From an uncultured cyanobacterium (GTDB lineage: Bacteria > Cyanobacteriota > Cyanobacteriia > Gloeomargaritales > Gloeomargaritaceae), in NCBI GenBank assembly GCA_937936705.1, contig CALHCP010000078.1, forward strand, positions 1-35,104: a stretch of 35,104 bases of DNA, given 5' to 3'. How positions within the stretch are numbered: the first letter of the stretch is position 1; every line of letters begins with the position of its first letter. Under the pieces are notes generated by a model. That model was not told where the DNA came from. It worked only from the letters and a program-made list of their open reading frames with translations, and searched no databases. This document shows, piece after piece, positions 23,651-31,691 of this stretch. Position numbers and translations under genes: made by a program.

Positions 23651-24961
23651 ATGACGGCTACTTTGGAACCGCGGGCAACATTGCCCCCCTCTCGGCACGA
23701 ATTTGCGGCGGTGGTGCATCGGCTGGAGGCGGGCGGGGCGATGTTGCCCGATACGCCGGAAAATCTGATGCAGATTGTCGGGATTTGGTATGCCTATGCG
23801 GTGCCGATGGATTTTTATTGGCGGGATTTGCTCTACATCGGCGAGCAGGTCTTTTTGCACCCGCTGCCGTTTTTCAAATACTTCATTTCTCAGGAGTATT
23901 TAGAGCGGCACAATCACTACGCGGGCGATGATGCGGATTGGCGCATTTGGCGGGGGGAAGCCACGGCGCATCCGGCGTTATTAAAATTCATGCGCCAGGG
24001 GGAAACTCGGCCTCTGCCCCGTTTACTGCACCATCTTTGGCATGACCGGATCAATATGGAATTTGCCGAAGCCTGTATGCGGGCGATGCTTTGGCATCGG
24101 GGGATGGGCGGTCAATTTGACCCCTACTTAGATAGCGAAGAATATAAGCACAACGCCGACCGGGCAATTCGTGCCTACTTTCAAGGCAATCCCCTGATGT
24201 TAGGACTCTACCGCCTGTTTCCCGATCTATTTTTGGAGCAATGTCGGCAGGCCTCCTATTATGCAAATTTAGGCTTGTTTTGGGAAGTGATGGCGCCGGT
24301 ATTTTTTGAAATTCACGACCGCTATTTAGAAGGCACGATTGCCACCGTTAAAGATGCGGTCAATTTTTTGGTGAACGGCATTTTTGCGATTGCCGGTCGT
24401 CCAATTTACCATCACGTGTACATCCGGGGAGAATGTTACGAAGTCATTCCCAAAAGTAGGGGATTCATGTGGCTGTATGAGGCAGCGCTGCCCTACGTGG
24501 AAGCGGTGTTTTATCGCACGTCTCCCTTCCGGGGCACCAAGTCCTACAATGCTCAAGCTCAGATGGTGCCGGATCAACAAAAGGATTTTCACTACGGGGT
24601 GCTATACGCCGATAAATTCCCGGTAGGCACCGCCGGGATCCCCCCCACCCTTTTGGCTCAGGATATGTTGCATTTTCTCCCGGATTATTTGGTGGATTAT
24701 TACCGCCAACACTGCCGGGGTGAGGACGATATGTTAAACCAATTGGCAGTCAGTTTCCAACGCTCGATGTATTGTGTCACTTCCGCAGTATTTCAGGCGT
24801 TGCGGGCGGCGTTGTTGTATCCCTTGGATGACCCGAATCCCAGACATTTAATGGCTAATCGCCGCTTTTTTGAAGCCCAACTCGACCGCTTTTGCCGCCG
24901 GGAATACGGGATGCGGGATGCGGCTCGGTTGCGTGATATTCAAAGCCCGGATTATCGCTAA
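23651..24961 (+). CDS. CO2 hydration protein of NDH-1MS (ChpX/CupB or ChpY/CupA)
   Basis: 436 residues, soluble, bound to the NdhD/NdhF arm, and thought to convert CO2 to bicarbonate inside the cell in a light-driven manner. Family features are EAGGAMLPDTPENLMQIVG, LPFFKYF, LLHHLWHDRINMEFAEACMR, GNPLMLGLYRLFPDLF, YVEAVFYRTSPFRGTKSYNAQ and AGIPPTLLAQDMLHFLPDYL. Conserved His/Asp/Glu residues may hold zinc. ATG 23651 lies 6 bases after AGGAGG (23639-23644). I cannot firmly separate CupA from CupB; the lack of an adjacent fasciclin-like cupS favours CupB. The stop overlaps that of the convergent ABC gene (CTAA shared). Confidence 0.92.
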   Translation: MTATLEPRATLPPSRHEFAAVVHRLEAGGAMLPDTPENLMQIVGIWYAYAVPMDFYWRDLLYIGEQVFLHPLPFFKYFISQEYLERHNHYAGDDADWRIWRGEATAHPALLKFMRQGETRPLPRLLHHLWHDRINMEFAEACMRAMLWHRGMGGQFDPYLDSEEYKHNADRAIRAYFQGNPLMLGLYRLFPDLFLEQCRQASYYANLGLFWEVMAPVFFEIHDRYLEGTIATVKDAVNFLVNGIFAIAGRPIYHHVYIRGECYEVIPKSRGFMWLYEAALPYVEAVFYRTSPFRGTKSYNAQAQMVPDQQKDFHYGVLYADKFPVGTAGIPPTLLAQDMLHFLPDYLVDYYRQHCRGEDDMLNQLAVSFQRSMYCVTSAVFQALRAALLYPLDDPNPRHLMANRRFFEAQLDRFCRREYGMRDAARLRDIQSPDYR

Positions 24962-26703
24962 GTGAATTGTTGTTCAAGCTGGTACGTTTGCCACAATTCC
25001 TGATATAAACCGGGTTGCTGTACCAGTTCTAGGTGCGTGCCGCTTTGCACGACCCGCCCCTGCGATAGCACCAACACCCGATCCGCTAAAGCCGCCACTC
25101 CCAGTTGATGGGTGACGAGGATAACGGTGTTGTCTAAGGCAGCGAGCGATTGGATGATCCCCTGCGCGGTCTGGCTGTCCACGCTGGCCAGGGCATCATC
25201 CAACAGCAAAATGGGAGCCTGGACTAACAACCCCCGCGCCAAGGCGGTGCGCTGCCGTTGCCCGCCGGAGAGGGTGATCCCCCGTTCACCCACCAGGGTT
25301 TCGTACTGCTGGGGAAAGGTGAGAATTTCTCCGTGAATCTGGGCTTGGACGGCCGCACCTTCCACCCGACCCATATCGGCTTCCGGGTCACCGTAACGGA
25401 TGTTATCGGCTAAGGTTGTACTGAATAAAAAACTCTCTTGCGGCACATAGGCCAGCGCCCGCCGCAGGTCGGCCAAGGCAATTTGGGTAATATCCTGACC
25501 GTCGAGGAATACCTGCCCCGCCGCAATCGGCAACAGGCGGCACAGGGCTTGCATCAGGGTACTTTTGCCCGCCCCCACCGGCCCCACCACCACCAGGGTT
25601 TCCCCCGGTTGCACCGTAAAACTGACATCCCGTAAAGCCGGTTGGGATTGCCCCGGATAGGTGTAGGACAAATGCTGCACGGTCAATTGGCCGCGCACCT
25701 GGGGCAGCGAGACGGCGTTGGGGGAATCTTGAATCAGGGGCACTTCCTGGAGGAGGGACTCCACCCGAGCGATACTCACCTGTCCCCGTTGCAGCGCCGT
25801 AATGGTAAACCCCAACAAAGCCGTCGGGAAAACCAGCCGTTCCACGTAGAGCAGCAAAGCCACAAAGCCGCCCAGGGTGAGGGTTTGGGCTTCCATCGCC
25901 TGACTGCCCAGCCAGAGCAGCACCAACAGACTCACGCTGGCAATGCCCCCAAACAAAGGAAACAGCAAACTGCGGGTGCGGGCCAGCGCCAGATTGTCCT
26001 GACGTAATTCCTGATTGAGCTGCGCAAAACCCTGTTGTTCTACGGCTTCTTGAGCATAGATTTTGATCAATGCCATGCCGCTCATATCCTCTTGAATGAG
26101 GTCGCTGAGTTCGGCTAACCGCTCCTGCACCCGCGCCTGTTGTAAGCGCAGGGTATCCCCAAAAGCGTACACCATGAGAAACAGGAAGGGATACACGGCC
26201 AAGGCGGCTAAAGTCAGGGAAACACTAATACTCAGCATCACCGGTAGGGTTAACCCGTAGGCCAACACCGTATTGACCAAACTGAGAACCGAAAACCCCA
26301 CCAAACGCCGGACATTATCCACATCACTGGTGGCGCGGCTGATCAATTCCCCCGGCGGATGTTGGCTGAAATAATGTTGGTCTAAGCGCAGAAAATGCTC
26401 GAATAACTTTTGTTTCAAATCAAATTCCACCTGGCGACCGACCCCAAATAAAACCAGGCGCGACACCATGCGAATCGCCCACATCAAGGAAGCCAAACCG
26501 ATGATCGCCAAGCCGTAGCGCCAAAGGGCTCCCCCTTCCAAAGCGGTTTCCAGTTGGTTGATGGCGCGGCGGAGCAGCAGAGGAATCCCGACGCCCAAAA
26601 AATTAACGATCACTAAGGCCGTAATGCCGACCAGTTCCTGCCGCCAGTAGGGCTGCACGTAGCGAAGTAAATGCTGAATCCCCCCTCGATGCGGCTTAAT
26701 CAT
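24958..26703 (-). CDS. ABC transporter, half-size exporter with fused membrane and ATPase domains
   Basis: 581 residues. Six membrane helices (about 15-300; ISRATSDVDNVRRLVG is the typical coupling region) are followed by an ATPase domain with Walker A VGPVGAGKST, Q-loop YVPQESFLFS, signature LSGGQRQRTALARGLL, Walker B PILLLDDALASVD and H-loop VILVTHQLG. This is the MdlB/MsbA-like type, active as a homo- or heterodimer that exports lipids, peptides or drugs; the substrate is unknown. It is divergent from the DUF561 gene, with a 60-base shared upstream region holding the palindrome AACCCCAGGGGTT (26718-26730). Confidence 0.93.
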   Translation of the reverse strand: MIKPHRGGIQHLLRYVQPYWRQELVGITALVIVNFLGVGIPLLLRRAINQLETALEGGALWRYGLAIIGLASLMWAIRMVSRLVLFGVGRQVEFDLKQKLFEHFLRLDQHYFSQHPPGELISRATSDVDNVRRLVGFSVLSLVNTVLAYGLTLPVMLSISVSLTLAALAVYPFLFLMVYAFGDTLRLQQARVQERLAELSDLIQEDMSGMALIKIYAQEAVEQQGFAQLNQELRQDNLALARTRSLLFPLFGGIASVSLLVLLWLGSQAMEAQTLTLGGFVALLLYVERLVFPTALLGFTITALQRGQVSIARVESLLQEVPLIQDSPNAVSLPQVRGQLTVQHLSYTYPGQSQPALRDVSFTVQPGETLVVVGPVGAGKSTLMQALCRLLPIAAGQVFLDGQDITQIALADLRRALAYVPQESFLFSTTLADNIRYGDPEADMGRVEGAAVQAQIHGEILTFPQQYETLVGERGITLSGGQRQRTALARGLLVQAPILLLDDALASVDSQTAQGIIQSLAALDNTVILVTHQLGVAALADRVLVLSQGRVVQSGTHLELVQQPGLYQELWQTYQLEQQFT

Positions 26704-26717
26704 ACTGTCAGTGTAAC

Positions 26718-26730
26718 AACCCCAGGGGTT
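26718..26730. promoter_or_regulatory. Perfect palindrome between divergent genes
   Basis: AACCCC-A-GGGGTT lies in the 59-base space between the ABC exporter and DUF561 genes. It could be an operator for both, or an incidental hairpin. No promoter boxes can be assigned. Confidence 0.3.
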
Positions 26731-26762
26731 AAGATGAATGGGGTGGTTTCGTGTGGTTGATT

Positions 26763-27500
26763 ATGGCACTTTCTTCCCAATGGCGCTCGGTCTTTGCCCA
26801 GCAACGGGCGGTGAAAATTATCAGTGGCATTACCCAGTTTGACCCCCAGGTGGTGGGGCGGGTGGTACGGGCCGCCGACCGGGGCGGTGCCACCTACGTG
26901 GACATCGCCAGTGACCCGGCTTTGGTGGCTCTGGCACGGCAACTGACCGATTTGCCCATCTGTGTTTCGACGATTGTGCCGGAGCAATTGCCTGCCTGCG
27001 TGGCGGCAGGGGCAGACATGGTGGAATTGGGCAATTTTGACCCGTTCTATGCCCAAGGGCAGGTGTTTACCGCCGCGCGGGTGAAGGCCTTGACCGTACA
27101 AATCCGGGCGCTGTTGCCGGAGATTCCCCTGGCGGTGACGGTGCCCCATACCCTGCCCCTGGATGCCCAAACGGCATTGGCGCAGGAATTGGTGGCTTTG
27201 GGAGCCGATGTCCTGCAAACCGAAGGGAGTGGCATGGCGCAACCCCAACACCCGGGGGTGCTGGGACTGATCGAGAAAGCCGCGCCTGCCTTGGCGGCAA
27301 CCTACACCCTGGCGCGGGCGGTGGAGGTGCCGGTGCTGTGCGCCTCCGGCTTGTCCGTGGTCACCGTCCCGATGGCGCGGGCGGTGGGGGCGGCGGGTGT
27401 CGGCATTGGGCGGGCGGTCAACCGCTTGGAGGATGAACTGGCCATGACGGCAGCCGTGCGGGCATTGGTCGAGGCGCTGGTGCCGACGGCGGTAGTATGA
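26763..27500 (+). CDS. ycf23: DUF561 / Ycf23 family protein
   Basis: 245 residues from ATG 26763. Start VFAQQRAVKIISGITQFDPQ and AADRGGATYVDIASDPALV match the DUF561 (Ycf23) family of cyanobacteria and red-lineage plastids. The later VPHTLPLDAQTALAQEL, GADVLQTEGSG and VPVLCASGLSVVTVPMARAVGAAGVGIG have the periodicity of a TIM barrel with a phosphate-binding end. The biochemical function is not established. A GTG at 26751 could add four residues. Its stop overlaps the start of the DegT gene by 4 bases (ATGA). Confidence 0.9.
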   Translation: MALSSQWRSVFAQQRAVKIISGITQFDPQVVGRVVRAADRGGATYVDIASDPALVALARQLTDLPICVSTIVPEQLPACVAAGADMVELGNFDPFYAQGQVFTAARVKALTVQIRALLPEIPLAVTVPHTLPLDAQTALAQELVALGADVLQTEGSGMAQPQHPGVLGLIEKAAPALAATYTLARAVEVPVLCASGLSVVTVPMARAVGAAGVGIGRAVNRLEDELAMTAAVRALVEALVPTAVV

Positions 27501-28624
27501 TGCCCGTGGCAACGGCCATTCCTCAGTTTGACCTGACTCGCCAGTACCAGCATTATCGGGAGGTTTTTCTGCCGATTACCCAAGCGGTGCTGGCAGGAGG
27601 GGCGTACATCGGTGGGGAAACGGTTGCCCGGTTTGAACAGGCGTTTGCGGAGTACGTGGGGGTTCCCTATTGCATCAGTTGCAATTCCGGAACCGATGCC
27701 CTCTACTTGGCACTGCGGGCATTGAATATCGGCAGCGGGGATGAAGTAATCACGGCCGCCTTTTCCTTTATTGCCACGGCGGAAGCGATCAGCTTAACCG
27801 GCGCAACCCCCGTCTTTGTGGATGTCCGACCGGATACCTTTAACCTTGACCTGGAGCAGGTGGCCCACCGGCTGGGCAAAAACACCAAAGCCATCATGCC
27901 GGTGCATCTCTTCGGTCGCCCGGTGGAGATGACGGCGCTGAACCAATTGGCGCAGGCGCATGGGGTGGCAGTGGTGGAAGATTGCGCCCAGGCGACGGGG
28001 AGCCGCTGGCAGAACCGCCCGGTGGGTCAGTGGGGCACCCTCGGCTGTTTCAGCTTTTATCCCACCAAAAACCTGGGGGCGATGGGGGACGGCGGCGCCA
28101 TTACCACCCACGACCCCCACCTGGCGCAACGGCTGCGAGAAATCAAAAATCACGGCCAACGGGAGCGCTACCACTCGGTCACGGTCGGGGTGAACAGCCG
28201 TTTGGATGCCCTGCAAGCCGCCTTGTTAACCGCCAAATTAGCCTATCTGGAACAATGGCTGACCCAACGACGGGTTTTGGCGGAGCGTTATCGGCAATTA
28301 TTGGCCGATCTGCCGGGGTTGACCTTGCCCCAGGATTGCCCCGGCCATAGTTGGAACCAATTTACCGTTATCATACAAAGCCATCACATCAACCGGGACG
28401 ACCTGCGTGCCAAGCTGCAGCAGGCGGGGATTGGCACGGCGATTTACTACCCTGTCCCTTTGCCCCTGCAGCCGGTGTATGAGTTTTTGCAGTACGATAA
28501 ACAGCATATTCCCCATGCGGTGGCTCTTAGTCAGCGGGTTTTATCCTTGCCGCTGTTCCCGGAATTGACTGAAGCCGAGCAGGAACAGGTGGCGGCGGCG
28601 GTGCGGCGGGTTTGGCGGGGGTGA
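27497..28624 (+). CDS. DegT/DnrJ/EryC1/StrS aminotransferase
   Basis: 375 residues, a PLP sugar-aminotransferase fold. FVDVRPDTFNLD, VPVHLFGRPVEM-like MPVHLFG, VVEDCAQATGSRW and the PLP-lysine motif CFSFYPTKNLGAMGDGGAIT (about residue 190) are diagnostic; GVNSRLDALQAALL and IGTAIYYPVPLPLQPVY complete the pattern. Such enzymes make amino sugars for polysaccharides or glycans; the sugar is unknown, and no other sugar genes are adjacent. Tandem ATGs at 27497 and 27500 overlap the DUF561 stop. Confidence 0.92.
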   Translation: MMPVATAIPQFDLTRQYQHYREVFLPITQAVLAGGAYIGGETVARFEQAFAEYVGVPYCISCNSGTDALYLALRALNIGSGDEVITAAFSFIATAEAISLTGATPVFVDVRPDTFNLDLEQVAHRLGKNTKAIMPVHLFGRPVEMTALNQLAQAHGVAVVEDCAQATGSRWQNRPVGQWGTLGCFSFYPTKNLGAMGDGGAITTHDPHLAQRLREIKNHGQRERYHSVTVGVNSRLDALQAALLTAKLAYLEQWLTQRRVLAERYRQLLADLPGLTLPQDCPGHSWNQFTVIIQSHHINRDDLRAKLQQAGIGTAIYYPVPLPLQPVYEFLQYDKQHIPHAVALSQRVLSLPLFPELTEAEQEQVAAAVRRVWRG

Positions 28625-28626
28625 GG

Positions 28627-30072
28627 ATGAAGGTCAGTGTCCCCCCCTGGCGGCGGCTGGGCTTGCCGGTTTTAACGGTGCTGGTGGCTCTGCTGGTGGC
28701 TGTTTCGCTGCTGTCGAGTTGGCAGCAGCCGCAATCCCAGAATCTTTTGCAACTGCGGGCGGTGGAGGTGCAATTGCAGGCGAGTGTCTGGCAGGGCAAT
28801 CCCGAACTGACGCAATTATGGACGCAGCAAACCCTTGTCCAAGCGGAGCAGGCGTATCGGCGGCAACAGCGGCTGGCTCAACGCTCCCTTGACCCCACCG
28901 ATGCGGAGCAGTTGGCACAGTTGATGGGTTTGGCCTTGCGCCTGGGGCTGATTCAGGTGGCGCGGGGGGACATTGCGGCGGCGCAGGCGACTTGGCAGGA
29001 GGTGAGCCAACAACTGCCGCCGGGAGAATTGCCCCAAACCGCCCAGGTGTTGCAGGGGTTGTGGTCGGAACCGGCTCTGATTTACCCCGATGCGGAATTG
29101 CTTTTGGCCGACCATCTATCCGGCTGGTTCGAGCAGGTGGCCTTACTGCGGTTGTATGAACTGCAACAACGCCAAGCAGAGCAGGCGGCCTTGTTGGCGG
29201 AGCAACAAAAACTGGCTCAGGATGCTGTGAATCGGTTGGCGGTGCTGGTGGGTTTGCCGGTGCTGGGGGGGACGGCGGGGACGCTGTTACTCCTGGGGTT
29301 GGGGGGGCAATGGCTGCTGCGGGGGCGGCAGTCGCTCTTGGGACGGGCAGAACCACCGGTCTGGTCGGTGCCCTGGGGCTGGGAGGTGATTCTGCAGGTT
29401 ATGGGGCTGTGGTTTTTGGCCTTTTTCGGTCTGGGTCAGGTGGTTTTGCCGGTATTGGTGCGGTGGTGCGGTTTGCTGGCCTGGGTGCGTACCCCGTTGG
29501 GGCAGGCGGTTTATGTCTTGACCAGTTACAGTAGTTTGATAGCGGCGGGGGTGGCGATTTTGGTTTTGAGTTTGCGGTCGTATCAACCCCTGGGCAGCCC
29601 TTGGTTCCATTTCCGGGTGCGGGGGCGAACCTTGGGCTGGGCCATCGGGGGGTATCTGGTGGCGCAGCCGTTGGTGTTTTTGGCTTCGCTGGTGAATCAA
29701 TCGTTATTACAGGGGCGGGGGGGTGGCAATCCCTTATTGCCCATCCTGGCGCAGACCCAAGACCCTTGGGTGGTGGCCATTTTTGCTTTTGTTATCGTCA
29801 TCTTGGCTCCCTTATTTGAAGAGACGATTTTCCGGGGATTTTTATTGCCCTCCTTGACCCGGACGCTGCCTTTGGGGGTCGCCATTGTCCTCAGCGGGGT
29901 GGTCTTTGCTCTGGCGCATTTGAGTGTGGCGGATGTGTTGCCCTTGACGGTGCTGGGCATTCTTTTAGGTTTTGTTTATACTCGGGAGCGGGGGCTTTGG
30001 ACACCGATCCTGCTGCACGGTCTTTGGAATGGGGGTTCTTTGGTGGCGTTGCTGGTGCTTGGCCATGGCTGA
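28627..30072 (+). CDS. CPBP-family (CAAX-like) intramembrane metalloprotease
   Basis: 481 residues. The first hydrophobic helix (about 12-28) is followed by a long helical, Gln/Ala/Leu-rich region (about 40-190), then a multi-span membrane part. The active-site motifs are near the end: EETIFRG (about 397-403), FALAHLS, and HGLWNGG. These give the E-E-x3-R, F-x3-H and H-x3-N signature. Shorter CPBP proteins lack the long N-terminal region. It follows the DegT gene by 2 bases (a GTG at 28621 is also possible) and overlaps the VTT gene by 8 bases. Confidence 0.9.
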   Translation: MKVSVPPWRRLGLPVLTVLVALLVAVSLLSSWQQPQSQNLLQLRAVEVQLQASVWQGNPELTQLWTQQTLVQAEQAYRRQQRLAQRSLDPTDAEQLAQLMGLALRLGLIQVARGDIAAAQATWQEVSQQLPPGELPQTAQVLQGLWSEPALIYPDAELLLADHLSGWFEQVALLRLYELQQRQAEQAALLAEQQKLAQDAVNRLAVLVGLPVLGGTAGTLLLLGLGGQWLLRGRQSLLGRAEPPVWSVPWGWEVILQVMGLWFLAFFGLGQVVLPVLVRWCGLLAWVRTPLGQAVYVLTSYSSLIAAGVAILVLSLRSYQPLGSPWFHFRVRGRTLGWAIGGYLVAQPLVFLASLVNQSLLQGRGGGNPLLPILAQTQDPWVVAIFAFVIVILAPLFEETIFRGFLLPSLTRTLPLGVAIVLSGVVFALAHLSVADVLPLTVLGILLGFVYTRERGLWTPILLHGLWNGGSLVALLVLGHG

Positions 30073-30649
30073 TTCCCAACGGATGACCCTGACCCGCCGG
30101 GTTTTGGGGGCGGCGGTGATGGTGGTGGGATTTTATGCCTTGGCGGTGCTGGCTCTGCGCTGGGTGGGAATTGCCCCGGCGCGGGAATGGCTGGCCCAGT
30201 GGGGTATGTTTTCCTGGCTGGTTTTTATCGCCCTGGCGGCGGTGAGTTTGATTTTAGCCCCTTTGAGCGGCAGTTCTTTGTACGTTGTGGGCGGTACTTT
30301 GTTCGGTCAAAATCTGGCTTTTCTCTTGAGTGTGATTGCCACGCTGATCGGCTGTAGTGTGAATTTCTGGCTGGCTCGCTGGTGGGGGCGACGCTTGGTG
30401 TTGCGTTTGGTGGGGGCGGCGCAGGTGGCAACCCTCGACCGGTGGTTTATGGATTTGCAGAGCCATCACAGCATTTTTTATATGTTTTTGGTGATGCATT
30501 TATCGCAGGATATTGTCAGTTACGCCCTGGGATTGACCCGCATTGATTACCGGGATTTTCTGATCGCTTTGAGTTTGAGCGCCCTGACGATTGTGGGATT
30601 TTATATCTATTTGGGCAGTGGAGTGTTGAACTGGTTAGTGGACGGTTAA
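30065..30649 (+). CDS. VTT-domain (TVP38/TMEM64, DedA-like) membrane protein
   Basis: 194 residues with about five hydrophobic segments. LILAPLSGSSLYVVGGTLFG followed by IGCSVNFWLARWWGRRLVLRLVG is the conserved half-helical VTT motif; MHLSQDIVSYALGLTRIDYRDFLIAL is the second family block. Related proteins move or scramble lipids. ATG 30065 lies inside the end of the protease gene. The stop TAA shares the bases TTAA with the stop of the convergent fur gene. Confidence 0.88.
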   Translation: MADSQRMTLTRRVLGAAVMVVGFYALAVLALRWVGIAPAREWLAQWGMFSWLVFIALAAVSLILAPLSGSSLYVVGGTLFGQNLAFLLSVIATLIGCSVNFWLARWWGRRLVLRLVGAAQVATLDRWFMDLQSHHSIFYMFLVMHLSQDIVSYALGLTRIDYRDFLIALSLSALTIVGFYIYLGSGVLNWLVDG

Positions 30650-31170
30650 TTCTCGGTAATGACGCCGGTGACGGTGCCGTTCAACGCCCGCGGGCAGACC
30701 CAATGACTCGGCAGCAAAGAGGGCCAGCCCCGGCGCAGGGCTTCGGGACACACAGCATGGATGGTCAACTGACAATCGAGCAAATGTAATCCCTCTTTTT
30801 CGGCTTGTTTAACGCCGGTTTTGAGAATGGCGGGATTGGTAAACTCAATGGTGCGGTTGCATTGCACACACACTAAATGATGGTGGTGATGGGGATAGGG
30901 CTGGTTGAGTTCGTAATGCTTGTGCCCCTCGGCCAGTTCCAATTCCCGCAGTAGCCCCATGCGCGCCATCAGTTTCAAACTGCGATAGATGGTGGACAGA
31001 CTGATATTCTCGCCCCGCTGCGCCAAAGCATGATACAAATCCTCGGCACTCAAGTGATTTCCTTGGGGTAAATTCTGGAAAAATTTGAGAATTTTCTCCC
31101 GCTGGGGCGTCAAACGACAACCAATCTGATGTAACTCCGAACGTAGGTCGGCAGCATCGTAGAGTACCAT
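30646..31170 (-). CDS. fur: Fur-family metal-dependent transcriptional regulator
   Basis: 174 residues. The winged helix (GCRLTPQREKILKFFQNL, HLSAEDLYHAL, ISLSTIYRSLKLMARMGLLREL) is followed by the metal-binding dimer domain with PYPHHHHHLVCVQCNRTIEF. One CxxC (CVQC) is present; the usual second CxxC near the C-terminus is replaced by CPEALRRGW, followed by a longer tail with one more cysteine (HWVCP). It could be Fur or a PerR-like form; HHHHHLVC resembles cyanobacterial FurA. A Fur-box-like site lies in its upstream region. Confidence 0.9.
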   Translation of the reverse strand: MVLYDAADLRSELHQIGCRLTPQREKILKFFQNLPQGNHLSAEDLYHALAQRGENISLSTIYRSLKLMARMGLLRELELAEGHKHYELNQPYPHHHHHLVCVQCNRTIEFTNPAILKTGVKQAEKEGLHLLDCQLTIHAVCPEALRRGWPSLLPSHWVCPRALNGTVTGVITEN

Positions 31171-31272
31171 AGGAACCCCTAATTTAGCTCAACTTAAATC
31201 TTCTAGACTTTCTGCTGGTTGACCCTTGTTTATTACCTTACTAAAAAAAATATAAATTGGCAACAAATTGAT

Positions 31273-31293
31273 TTTATTGAGAATCATTATAAT
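31273..31293 (+). promoter_or_regulatory. Fur-box-like operator overlapping a TATAAT -10 box
   Basis: 31273-31291 matches the 19-base Fur consensus at 14 positions by my count, with the right half AATCATTATA nearly perfect. It overlaps TATAAT (31288-31293), a perfect -10 for rightward transcription toward ccmK-argH. It lies about 100 bases from the leftward fur start as well, so it could serve autoregulation, ccmK control or both. No good -35 is seen for the rightward promoter. Confidence 0.5.
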
Positions 31294-31361
31294 TTAGGGG
31301 GGGGTTTGCGTGGGTGGCGGTTCCCGGGCGATAATGCCATCAGTCAGGTCGGTGGAAGGGT

Positions 31362-31691
31362 ATGTCAGTTGCGTTAGGGATGGTGGAAGTTTTGGGTACC
31401 CCCCCCACGTTGGCGGTAGCCGATGTCATGGTGAAGGCGGGGCGGGTGACGCTGGTGTACTGCGAGCGGGTGAGTGGTGCCTATATGACCGTGATTGTGC
31501 GGGGGGATGTATCCGAGGTGAAGATGGCGGTCGAGGCGGGGGTGGAGGCGGCCAAGAAGGTGATGCCCTACAACCAGCCCAAGGAGAAAACCTTGCTCCT
31601 GTCGTACCACATCATTCCCCGTCCCCATCCCAATTTGGAGCGGGTGTTGCCGATTGCCTATCGCGCGGCGGTGGAACGGTTCCGGGTATGA
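31362..31691 (+). CDS. CcmK-type carboxysome shell (BMC domain) protein with a loop insertion
   Basis: 109 residues, one BMC domain forming shell hexamers. [55 protein letters not shown] and [15 protein letters not shown] are standard CcmK blocks. The pore region reads CERVSGAYM instead of the YEKIGSGRV of CcmK1/K2, and [15 protein letters not shown] is about seven residues longer than the usual loop (NGGEVLST). It is therefore a minor CcmK paralogue (K3/K4 or K5/K6-like), away from the main ccm operon. GGAAGG precedes the ATG. Its TGA overlaps the ATG of argH. Confidence 0.85.
   Translation: MSVALGMVEVLGTPPTLAVADVMVKAGRVTLVYCERVSGAYMTVIVRGDVSEVKMAVEAGVEAAKKVMPYNQPKEKTLLLSYHIIPRPHPNLERVLPIAYRAAVERFRV

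Noticed and set aside
26700-27512. 270-codon minus-strand open frame across the DUF561 gene
   Set aside because: His/Arg/Gly/Gln-rich antisense shadow; DUF561 motifs are clear on the plus strand.
31150-31195. AGGAACCCCTAATTTAG next to the fur start as another MITE-like end
   Set aside because: Only a few bases match the form B tip; no core palindrome or second end follows.
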